A DNA stretch of 64,000 bases, from the NCBI RefSeq assembly GCF_003231285.1, contig NZ_QKNS01000002.1, forward strand, positions 62,001 through 126,000, given 5' to 3'. The notes under the pieces were generated by a model. That model was not told where the DNA came from, searched no databases, and saw only the letters and a program-made list of their open reading frames with translations. Positions 53,162 through 60,572 of the stretch are shown here, one piece after another. The translations under genes and the position numbers were made by a program. The stretch comes from Hymenobacter sediminis (GTDB taxonomy: Bacteria; Bacteroidota; Bacteroidia; Cytophagales; Hymenobacteraceae). Numbering within the stretch: the stretch's first letter is position 1; each line of letters begins with the position of its first letter.

Positions 53162-55573
53162 TTAGCGGGCCGTCAGGGTGAGCGTACTGTTTGGCATCCC
53201 AGCGGCTTCGGCGGTTATCTGTACTTTGCCTGGCTTCGTGCCCGCCCGCACTAGCACGGCGGCAATACCGGCTTCCGCTGGCACCGGGTTGTCGCCGATG
53301 AGTTCGGCCCCCTGTACCGTGAAGCGGATGGAGGTAGTAGCATCCGGCACCACGGTCCCAGTAGCATCTACCACCGAGGCGTACACGAATACCGCGTCTT
53401 GACGACCAGCGCGCAGGTCGCGGCCACTTTGTCTGTAAGTAAGCTGCAAGTGATGAGGTGCGCCCGGTGTGCGGCGCGAGTGCTCAGCGGCCACTTTCCC
53501 GTTCAAATAGGCCACGGCCCGCAGCGTACCGGTACTAAAAGGTGGGACGGTAAACGTAAACGAAGGGTGGAGCAAGTGCTCGGAGTATCGGTCCTGGTCT
53601 GGACGCTGCCGGGCAACCGCTTTCCCATCTAGCTGTAATTCTACCTCCTGGCAGTTGCTATACACCCGCACTTGGTGTGGGCTGGGGCTGGCCTGGGCGT
53701 AGCTGGCCACGTACACCATCGGCTTATTGAACCCAAGAGCATCGGGCACGGGGCCGTTCTGGCTCTGGTAGAAGTAGTAGGCAAACTTGGGAAGGCGGAA
53801 AATGTCGCTGATGCCCGACGACTCGATATCCGGGGCGTAGCCGCGCTTGTAATCAAACATCAGCCAGTTAGCGTCGCCAAGGGCCGGACCGATAAAGTTG
53901 TCGTTGTGAGCCTCCTGGAAGTTGAGGGCCTGTTGAATCAGGGCTTGCTCGCCCTGTCCGCGCAACTGCCGCGAGGTGCGCTCTGATTCTTTCAGGCCAG
54001 AAAAGGCCGTTTGGTTGAAGCCCGCGTTGTGAGCATAATACTCCCAGTCGCCGTACTCGCAGAGCAGCAAGGGACGGTTGCCGCTGTACTTGTGCCAGTA
54101 GTCGGGGGCTTTCAGATGCTGACGGGCCGGAATAAACACGTCGTAAGCATAGTCAAGCCAGCCGCAGGTGTACACGCCCTCAGTCCAGGGCAGCTCTTGG
54201 TGTACAGCTTGATGGGCTTGCTCCATGAAGGACTTGCTCATGTCAGTTTCGTTGAGCGCAGCCTCCCAGAGCACAATGCTGGGGTGATTCCGGTCGCGGC
54301 GCACCATGTCGCGCACGTTCTGCAGGCTATTGCGCTGGAAGGCCTCATCACCGAAAAACTGCCAGCCCGGAATGGAGTTCATCACCAGCAGACCCAGCTC
54401 GTCGCAAGCTTGCAAGAAAGCTGGGGAGGGCGGATAATGCGAACAGCGCACGAAATTGAAGCCCGCGTCCTTGATCTGCCAGGCGTCGCGGTACTGCATT
54501 TCATCGGAAGCGGCGTAGCCCAAGTACGGGTACTCCTGGTGGCGGTTAGTGCCGCGCAGGCGAGTTTTCTGGCCATTGAGGTAGAACCCATCCTTGGCAA
54601 AGCGGATGGTGCGTACGCCCGTGGTCAGGGTCTGGTGGTCTACTACCTTGCCGTTGCGCAGCACCTCTACTTCCAGTTGATACAGTGTGGGGCGCTCGGG
54701 CGTCCAGAGCTGGGGCTGGGCAATGGTCAACTGCTGATTTACCCGACCGAAGTTGTTGGGTGTTACAGAAGTGGGCTGGCTTTCCGTGCGGCCTACTTGC
54801 TTGCCTTTGGCGTCGCGCAGGGTAGCGCGCACCTGCACATTGCTGGGCTGAAGGGCGTCATTCTGCACTTCCGTTTGCACCTCTAGGGTAGCCGATTTAG
54901 GGCTCACCGCCGCATAATGCAACAGAATGCCACCCCCTGCCGGCCGATTAGCCTGCACGGGGTCAGAGATATGCACCGGGTCCTGCACTTGCAGCTCTAC
55001 GGAACGGTAAAGGCCGCTGTAAAAGTTAAAGTCGAGGTCTTTGAGGGGCTTACCAGGCGGTACGGCGGGGTTATCCTCGTTGTTGAGCTTTACCAGCAGA
55101 CAGTTTTCCTGCCCAAATTTCACTTGGCGCGAGATGTCCACGGTGAAAGGCAGGTAGCCGCCCTGGTGACGCTGCAGGCGCTGCCCGTTCAGGTATACAT
55201 CGGCGGTGTGCATTGCCGCCCCAAAGTGCAAGGCCACCCGCTTCCCGGCGTCGGCGGCAGAAACCTGGAAAAACTTGCGGTAGAAACAGGTGCCCTGCCA
55301 CTGGCGCTTATCCGTGACAACGGGCTCCAGCTGGGCCGTGTGAGGTAGGGAAATTGCCTGCCAGGGAGTAGCAGCTCCGGCTGATTTGGCAAAACAGGTG
55401 GGCGTAACTACCGTGTCAATGTCCTTGACAAACTGCCAGTCTTGGTTGAAGTTACCGGCGGGAGAAGCAGCGGAACGGCTGGGCTGCTGGGCGCACTGGG
55501 CCAGGGCTGCCACCATCAGCAGTCCTCCGCCTAGGCGGGAGAGAGTAGTTGAAATAGGCCGGAAATCAGGCAT
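53162..55573 (-). CDS. GH2 glycosidase (beta-galactosidase-type), exported
   Basis: An 803-residue GH2 enzyme, probably a beta-galactosidase. The N-terminus has a hydrophobic export signal ending AALAQC, possibly a lipoprotein. The sugar-binding domain (FYRKFFQV, ADVYLNGQRLQRHQGGY, FYSGLYRSVEL), the Ig-like domain, then the barrel (FYLNGQKTRLRGTNRHQEYPY, FNFVRCSHYPPSPAF) follow. The acid/base is Glu442 in LWEAALNETD and the nucleophile Glu506 in LLCEYGD. The tail has a DUF4982-like and an Ig-like module. It starts 3 bases after the preceding gene's stop, so the two form an operon. The adjacent GH53-like relic supports a galactan-related substrate. Confidence 0.9.
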   Translation of the reverse strand: MPDFRPISTTLSRLGGGLLMVAALAQCAQQPSRSAASPAGNFNQDWQFVKDIDTVVTPTCFAKSAGAATPWQAISLPHTAQLEPVVTDKRQWQGTCFYRKFFQVSAADAGKRVALHFGAAMHTADVYLNGQRLQRHQGGYLPFTVDISRQVKFGQENCLLVKLNNEDNPAVPPGKPLKDLDFNFYSGLYRSVELQVQDPVHISDPVQANRPAGGGILLHYAAVSPKSATLEVQTEVQNDALQPSNVQVRATLRDAKGKQVGRTESQPTSVTPNNFGRVNQQLTIAQPQLWTPERPTLYQLEVEVLRNGKVVDHQTLTTGVRTIRFAKDGFYLNGQKTRLRGTNRHQEYPYLGYAASDEMQYRDAWQIKDAGFNFVRCSHYPPSPAFLQACDELGLLVMNSIPGWQFFGDEAFQRNSLQNVRDMVRRDRNHPSIVLWEAALNETDMSKSFMEQAHQAVHQELPWTEGVYTCGWLDYAYDVFIPARQHLKAPDYWHKYSGNRPLLLCEYGDWEYYAHNAGFNQTAFSGLKESERTSRQLRGQGEQALIQQALNFQEAHNDNFIGPALGDANWLMFDYKRGYAPDIESSGISDIFRLPKFAYYFYQSQNGPVPDALGFNKPMVYVASYAQASPSPHQVRVYSNCQEVELQLDGKAVARQRPDQDRYSEHLLHPSFTFTVPPFSTGTLRAVAYLNGKVAAEHSRRTPGAPHHLQLTYRQSGRDLRAGRQDAVFVYASVVDATGTVVPDATTSIRFTVQGAELIGDNPVPAEAGIAAVLVRAGTKPGKVQITAEAAGMPNSTLTLTAR

Positions 55574-55576
55574 GAT

Positions 55577-58177
55577 TTAGCGCAGAAAAACAGATTCAAG
55601 ATCAACGTGCAACTGGCCCGTGGTGGGCGCGGGCGCATCTAGCACCACCTGCAGCACCTCCGTTTCAGGGAGGCGCAAGGCAGGCTGGGTAGCAGGCTGA
55701 TAGGTTAGAGGCAAGAAACCGGGGTAGGGGCGGGGCATTAGTAGCAGCCCATCAGGCCGGAATGCGCTTAACGGAACGCGCAACTCCTGCATTTCCGGAT
55801 TCAGCTGCACAGTAGCCGAGTATGCCACGGCGTCCTTGGTCATCAGTACCACTTTTACCGGAGTAGCGCCCTGACTGGCGCGGCCTCTTAGCACTACCTC
55901 CTGAAATCCGTGCAACTCCGACGCCCGACCTGCCAGCCTGTCGGCGAAGTACAAACGCAGAGCGGCCGCCGGGCCAGTAGCCGACGTAGTTGACTGAGGC
56001 TGAGCAGGGCGCGGGGCGCTCTGCACTAGGCGCAGGGCCAAACTGCCGGCTGATGTGGTCACATAATCGGTCCAGGCAGTGGAGCTTATGCTGCGGGCTT
56101 CAACCAGCTCCTGGTCCTTACTAGCCTGGAACAGGGGTAGGGGAGTGCCGGCCGCTACAATAGGTACCGAAAAGTGCTCGGGGTGATAGTAGTCCCAGTC
56201 GCGGGGCTGGCCGGCGTGCCCGCCAGGGAAAGTGGTAGCCTGCTGACCCTTGCGCAGTACAATCCAGTAGCGCAGCTCGCCGGGGTAGAGTAAATCGGTA
56301 GGAACGGTGGCTTCTACGGTAGCGTAGCTGGTAGTCGTCATGGGCAGCACGCGGGTGTTGCCGTAGTAGTGCTGGGCCACCAGGAATACGCTGTCCTGGG
56401 GCTCGGCACCAGTCAGCAGGGCCTTAATCCGCACGGGTTGTCCGGCCGAAACCTGGGCTGGAGCTGTATGGCGTACCTGCGGACCGAGCTTGGTAGCGGC
56501 CGGCGCGGCAAACTCCCCAAGTTTGATCTGGTTGAAAGCAGTTTGAGCTGTGAACTTAGTAGTGGATTTTCCTGCTGCTGCCAGCAGGTACACGCCGGGC
56601 CGCACGGTGGTGCTGCCATCGTTGGCCTGCGCCTGCACGGTGTTGCTTTCGTTCAGGCCCCGCACGCTGTAGTTGCTACCCAGCTCCGGCAGCATAACCC
56701 GCAGCGGTTGCGTATTCCACAAAACCTGGGTGACGGGCTTGCTGAGCGAGGCCTTTTCAAACGGGTCTCGGATGGGTACTGCATCGGGCAGCACTTCCAG
56801 CCGCCACACGCCCGGCGCTATACGATCAAGGAAGTAAGCGCCGGTGCCACCGTAGCGAACCACTTTCGAAGAGCCTACCCCTGCTATGTGCTGCAAGCTG
56901 CCAGCCTTTTTAGGTTGGGTGCTGGTTGAAGCCGTATAATAAAATTCCTCCGGCGTGTTCATCTCGCTCAGGCCCTCCCGGTAGCTGACTCGGAAGGCGT
57001 TGAACACCGAATCCTGGGGGTAGCGTGGAAACGTTTGACCCCGGCCCACACGGTGAAATACCTTGGAGGCAATCAACATGCTTAAAGCCTTAGCCGGGGT
57101 GTAAGCTAGGTTCAGGTAGTGGGTCTGGTACTCGGTGTTGGCAAAGGCAATGGCCATCGGGTCGTAGGCGAACTGCGTGGCCCACTGAAACCCAGCCTCC
57201 CGGAAACTACGCGCCATAAACGGGTACATCACCGGCTGGATAATATCAGCCGATTCAAACTCGTAAATCATGCGCGCCTTACTGGTGAAGCGCTTGTCCT
57301 GCCGGAATGGGATGGGGTACTGATCTACGTAGGGTAGGAAGTTGCCGCGCAGGGTGTGCCCGCTCACCAGCCCTTGCGGGTACCACTGAAACGTGAGCCC
57401 GTCCACTTTGGCATTCAGAATAGCCTCGTATACCTCCGGATTTTCCGACACGTTATAGAATACCGGCTTGCGGCAGCCCGTGGCCCGAATGGCTTGGGAC
57501 ATGCGGTCGGCGAAGGCCGTCACCTGGGTCTCGGGCTTGTTATAGCGGGGCTCGTTGCACACCTCGAAAGCAATGATGTCAGGGTCTTCGCGGTTGAGCT
57601 GCTTGGTGTAGGGATTACGGTGGTTGAGAAACTGCGTCAGGTAGCGCTCCTGGGCCTCAATAGCACGCGGATTGGTATAGGCCTCTGTTTTGGAATAGAT
57701 GCTAGAAAAGCCTGTACCTGTGTCCTGCTCGGGGTAGCCATTATTCCAATAAGCAATCGGCGTCAATATGACCTTAATGCCGCGCTGCTTCAGTTGGGCT
57801 ATCAGAAAATCGAGTAAGCGTAGGTGTTCGTTTTCCTGCAGATTGCCTAGTGTATCAGTAATTTCCACGTCCCAGACGTGTACTCGGAAGGCATCCAGGC
57901 CCAGCCGCGACATGTGATACACATCCTGCGTAATGGCCTGCTCCAAATTAACCCCTAACCGCTGGTGCATACGATAGGCGTGGGCAAAAGGCGCGGTATA
58001 ATTCACCCCGAACAGCGACACTTCTTGCTTGCCCTTCTGCCAGCGCAGCACACCTTGCTTATCCACGAACACGTCGCCGGTGGGCTGTTGCTTAGAGGTT
58101 TGGGCCGCGGCAGGGGATAGGGCCGCCACGCCCGAAATAAAAATAGAAGAAAGCAGAAGCGGTAAGCGGTTCAACAT
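55577..58177 (-). CDS. Clan GH-A glycoside hydrolase, exported (family uncertain)
   Basis: An 866-residue secreted protein with a signal peptide (residues 1-25, cleavage near SPAAAQ). A clan GH-A TIM barrel covers about 40-420: FGVNYTAPFAHAYRM, GLDAFRVHVWDVE, VILTPIAYWNNGYP, acid/base Glu209 in FEVCNEP and nucleophile Glu306 in MIYEFES. The remaining 440 residues are beta-sandwich domains without a T9SS tail. GH5- and GH2-like barrels are the nearest; the size and galactan-type neighbours make GH147 (beta-galactosidase) worth testing, but that is a guess. First gene of a two-gene unit with GH2, behind a LacI-type operator. Confidence 0.75.
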   Translation of the reverse strand: MLNRLPLLLSSIFISGVAALSPAAAQTSKQQPTGDVFVDKQGVLRWQKGKQEVSLFGVNYTAPFAHAYRMHQRLGVNLEQAITQDVYHMSRLGLDAFRVHVWDVEITDTLGNLQENEHLRLLDFLIAQLKQRGIKVILTPIAYWNNGYPEQDTGTGFSSIYSKTEAYTNPRAIEAQERYLTQFLNHRNPYTKQLNREDPDIIAFEVCNEPRYNKPETQVTAFADRMSQAIRATGCRKPVFYNVSENPEVYEAILNAKVDGLTFQWYPQGLVSGHTLRGNFLPYVDQYPIPFRQDKRFTSKARMIYEFESADIIQPVMYPFMARSFREAGFQWATQFAYDPMAIAFANTEYQTHYLNLAYTPAKALSMLIASKVFHRVGRGQTFPRYPQDSVFNAFRVSYREGLSEMNTPEEFYYTASTSTQPKKAGSLQHIAGVGSSKVVRYGGTGAYFLDRIAPGVWRLEVLPDAVPIRDPFEKASLSKPVTQVLWNTQPLRVMLPELGSNYSVRGLNESNTVQAQANDGSTTVRPGVYLLAAAGKSTTKFTAQTAFNQIKLGEFAAPAATKLGPQVRHTAPAQVSAGQPVRIKALLTGAEPQDSVFLVAQHYYGNTRVLPMTTTSYATVEATVPTDLLYPGELRYWIVLRKGQQATTFPGGHAGQPRDWDYYHPEHFSVPIVAAGTPLPLFQASKDQELVEARSISSTAWTDYVTTSAGSLALRLVQSAPRPAQPQSTTSATGPAAALRLYFADRLAGRASELHGFQEVVLRGRASQGATPVKVVLMTKDAVAYSATVQLNPEMQELRVPLSAFRPDGLLLMPRPYPGFLPLTYQPATQPALRLPETEVLQVVLDAPAPTTGQLHVDLESVFLR

Positions 58178-58219
58178 AGGTGGAAAGCGAAAGGAAAAGT
58201 GCGGTGATACAGGGCCGCC

Positions 58220-58251
58220 GAAAAATAGGCTATTATTCTGTTTTACGCAAA
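58220..58251 (-). promoter_or_regulatory. Promoter of the GH-A/GH2 operon
   Basis: On the minus strand TTTG (58251-58248), exactly 20 bases, then TATTTTTC (58227-58220), one mismatch from TAnnTTTG. The expected start is near 58213, about 36 bases before the ATG at 58177. The -33 box overlaps the palindromic operator. Confidence 0.65.
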
Positions 58252-58258
58252 CGTTTGC
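58247..58258. promoter_or_regulatory. LacI-family-type operator GCAAACGTTTGC
   Basis: A perfect 12-bp palindrome with the central CG that is typical of LacI-family operators, overlapping the -33 box of the GH-A/GH2 promoter. Binding there would block RNA polymerase, so repression relieved by a sugar ligand is likely. The regulator gene is not in the window. Confidence 0.65.
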
Positions 58259-58508
58259 ACTGTTCGTAGGCTTTGTCTCACGGCTGCTAGAGCGAGCGAA
58301 AAAACTCGTAAAATGTATTCTACTGCGTTTTTACGCCATTTTGCGGCTATGATCAGGATTATAAATCCTGAGTTTTATTTTTTCAATATACTCTGTCAAT
58401 CTCACCCTAGATTAATTATTACGCATTCGATTGTGTTGCTCTCGTAATAGCTAAGTTGATTATGCGCCAAGGTCTTGTTCAACATTTACTCCAGCGCTCC
58501 GCCTAAAG

Positions 58509-58745
58509 ATGTTCAGTCCAACTTTTACCAAGGCTCAGGTAGCCCGCGCCATGTTATCGCGCCTGACTGCTTCCCGGCTGCCAATATGATGACTATCGGG
58601 GTGTATCACTACCCCGAGGCGTGGCCGAAAAATATCCTGAAGTGCTGTATGAGAGACGCCAAGAGCTGCCATATGCAGCACGGTACTCGGGAGCCGAGCA
58701 ACTGCAGCTCCCCACTGTTCCGGCAGTATGTCGCTGCTAGTCAGT
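58509..58745 (+). pseudogene. Decayed GH42-like beta-galactosidase fragment
   Basis: An ATG at 58509 opens a 26-codon frame (MFSPTFTKAQVARAML...) that could be an old signal peptide and ends at a stop. Beginning at 58586 another frame reads MMTIGVYHYPEAWP, the N-terminal motif of GH42 enzymes (GVxYYPExWP). It jumps at about 58627 to KYPEVLYERRQELPYAARYSG in a shifted frame (58630 onward), and back to NCSSPLFRQYVAAS at about 58697-58738. The last two resemble the segment some 80-100 residues further into GH42 proteins, implying an internal deletion plus a frameshift. Nothing resembling the catalytic region follows. This is motif reading only. Confidence 0.6.
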
Positions 58746-58876
58746 AACCGGGAACTGTTACCGGGCGCCGTGGCCGTACGGTAAAATTTATACGGAAGAA
58801 GGAGGGAGTAAAGGGTGCTGAACAGCGTGCGTTTATCTTCGTTATCTGAATGTTAATTCCTGCTTTTTCATCTGCT

Positions 58877-60286
58877 ATGCGTATTTCTTTCCTGCTTGGC
58901 ATGCTCTTGTGGATGAGCGGGGCGCATGCCCAAACCACGTTTAAGCTGACCCAGGTGCCACCCTGTACACCCGCGGGAGCTACCCTGTATCTGGCCGGCT
59001 CGTTTAACAACTGGCAGCCGGGTAGCCCTACGTACGCTTTCAACCGCAACCCCAACGACGGCACTTACCAGCTGACCCTACCTGCCTCCGTGACGGGAAA
59101 CCTCACGTACAAAATAACCCGCGGCTCCTGGGAAACCGTGGAAACGGATGCCGCCGGCAACGACGTGCCGAACCGGGAGTTTACGGCTGGCCAGGGGGTA
59201 GGAGAAGTTACGCTTACCGTGCTGAATTGGAAGGACCTGTCGGCCAAGCCCGTGGCCCGCGCCTGCCAAAGCACCGCCCGGCGGCCCAACGTGCAGGTCA
59301 TCAGCACGGAGTTTGCCATGCCCCAGCTGGGCCGCACCCGTCGCGTGTGGGTGTATCTGCCCAACGACTATGCCGCTAATACTGCCAAACGCTACCCCGT
59401 GCTGTACATGCACGACGGCCAGAACGTGTTTGATGCCTGCACCAGCTTTTCGGGCGAGTGGGGGGTAGATGAAGCCCTGAGCCAATTGCAGCAGCAGGGC
59501 CTAGACGCGGTGGGCTGCATCGTGGTGGCCGTGGACAACGGCGGCTCGGAACGGATGAATGAACTCTCGCCTTGGAAAAACCTCGAGTACGGCGGCGGGC
59601 AAGGCGACCAGTACGTGGATTTTCTGGTGCAGACTCTGAAGCCCTACATCGACCTGCATTATCGCACCCTCTCGGGCCGGGAGTTTACGGGCATTGCGGG
59701 CAGCAGCATGGGCGGGCTGATTTCGACTTACGCAGCCCTAAAATACCCGCAGGTGTACAGCAAAGTGGGCGTGTTTTCGCCGGCGTTCTGGTTTGCCAAG
59801 GATTCCTTGTTTGGATACTTGCAGCAACACCGCCCGCAGCCCGGCACCCGGTTTTACTTCGTAAGCGGCACGACGGAAAGCGAAACGATGGTGCCCCTGA
59901 TGAAGGCTGTGCACGACACCCTGGCGCGAGCTAAGGTCAGTTTGCAATACACTATCCCCGCCGATGGCAAACACGCCGAATGGTTCTGGCAGCGGGAGTT
60001 TCCGGCGGCTTACCAGTGGCTGTATGGGCGAAAAGATGATGCAAACCCGGAGCCGCTGGCTTATAGTGCCTACCTGAATCCGGAGCAGAACCGGCTGGAG
60101 GTGTACCTGCCTCAGGATCATGAGAAGGGTAGGGTAGAGGTGTTGAACTCGGAGAAGCAGGTAGTCCTGGCCAAGAAGGTGAAAAGCCGCCGCGCCGTGG
60201 ATATGCGCCGCCTACTCCCCGGCAGCTACGAAATACGGGTTAGCGCCGACCGGCAGCAGGGCCGGCAGTACCTGCGGAAACCCTAA
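58877..60286 (+). CDS. Secreted esterase with N-terminal CBM48/CBM20-like domain
   Basis: A 469-residue protein with a signal peptide (RISFLLGMLLWMSGAHAQ). A starch-binding-like domain follows (about 20-130: LYLAGSFNNWQPGSPTYAFNR, LTYKITRGSWETVETD), then an esterase-D-type alpha/beta hydrolase with YLPNDYAANTAKRYPVLYMHDG, VVAVDNGG, GIAGSSMGGLISTYAA (Ser nucleophile) and a His in DGKHAEWFW. After residue 400 a short beta domain (NRLEVYLPQDHEKGRVEVL, GSYEIRVSADRQ) could be a degenerate sorting domain. It probably deacylates a polysaccharide or acts on glycan esters. The ATG at 58877 is chosen for its signal peptide. Confidence 0.85.
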   Translation: MRISFLLGMLLWMSGAHAQTTFKLTQVPPCTPAGATLYLAGSFNNWQPGSPTYAFNRNPNDGTYQLTLPASVTGNLTYKITRGSWETVETDAAGNDVPNREFTAGQGVGEVTLTVLNWKDLSAKPVARACQSTARRPNVQVISTEFAMPQLGRTRRVWVYLPNDYAANTAKRYPVLYMHDGQNVFDACTSFSGEWGVDEALSQLQQQGLDAVGCIVVAVDNGGSERMNELSPWKNLEYGGGQGDQYVDFLVQTLKPYIDLHYRTLSGREFTGIAGSSMGGLISTYAALKYPQVYSKVGVFSPAFWFAKDSLFGYLQQHRPQPGTRFYFVSGTTESETMVPLMKAVHDTLARAKVSLQYTIPADGKHAEWFWQREFPAAYQWLYGRKDDANPEPLAYSAYLNPEQNRLEVYLPQDHEKGRVEVLNSEKQVVLAKKVKSRRAVDMRRLLPGSYEIRVSADRQQGRQYLRKP

Positions 60287-60330
60287 ATGCCGGGCGTGAG
60301 AACCAGCGGATAAAAAATTCGGGCCTGTGC

Positions 60331-60360
60331 TTGCGAAAAATTCAACTCAGCTTACCTTTG
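60331..60360 (+). promoter_or_regulatory. Promoter of the trp operon
   Basis: TTGC at 60331-60334, 18 bases, then TACCTTTG at 60353-60360, a perfect TAnnTTTG box. The transcript would start near 60367, about 23 bases before the leader-peptide ATG. Confidence 0.65.
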
Positions 60361-60389
60361 CCCCGTTCAACGCCCAAACCTATTCGGCA

Positions 60390-60467
60390 ATGACCTTCTC
60401 AATGACGCAGCAAGCATGGTGGTGGCCCTACGGAAATTCCGGACGGGACAGCATGTGCGTGCGCTAA
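60390..60467 (+). CDS. trpL: trp operon leader peptide
   Basis: A 25-codon reading frame, MTFSMTQQAWWWPYGNSGRD then SMCVR and TAA, with three consecutive Trp codons (60417-60425). An internal ATG at 60402 gives a 21-residue alternative. It lies just after a promoter and just before a GC-rich intrinsic terminator, ahead of trpE, which is the arrangement of a classical ribosome-mediated attenuator. Peptide function is only to stall the ribosome when charged tRNA-Trp is scarce. Confidence 0.85.
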   Translation: MTFSMTQQAWWWPYGNSGRDSMCVR

Positions 60468-60530
60468 GGTCAACTGAACCACTACCTTCGCAAAAGCTCA
60501 AAAGCCCGGCCGCCCCGCCGGGCTTTTTTT
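60439..60530 (+). promoter_or_regulatory. trp attenuator: antiterminator and terminator
   Basis: Terminator: AGCCCGGC (60503-60510) pairs with GCCGGGCT (60517-60524) around a 6-base loop, followed by a run of T's to 60530. A competing segment CGGACGGG (60440-60447), inside the leader frame after the Trp codons, can pair with CCCGGCCG (60505-60512) at 7 of 8 positions and so block the terminator. A ribosome stalled on the Trp codons would leave that segment free. Pairing was judged by eye, without energy calculation. Confidence 0.78.
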
Positions 60531-60572
60531 ATTTCCCGGCGCTGGTCACCCTCCATTCTCCACAACCAGCCG

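Noticed and set aside
54011..54886. A 291-codon plus-strand frame opposite GH2
   Set aside because: Antisense shadow of the well-supported GH2 gene.
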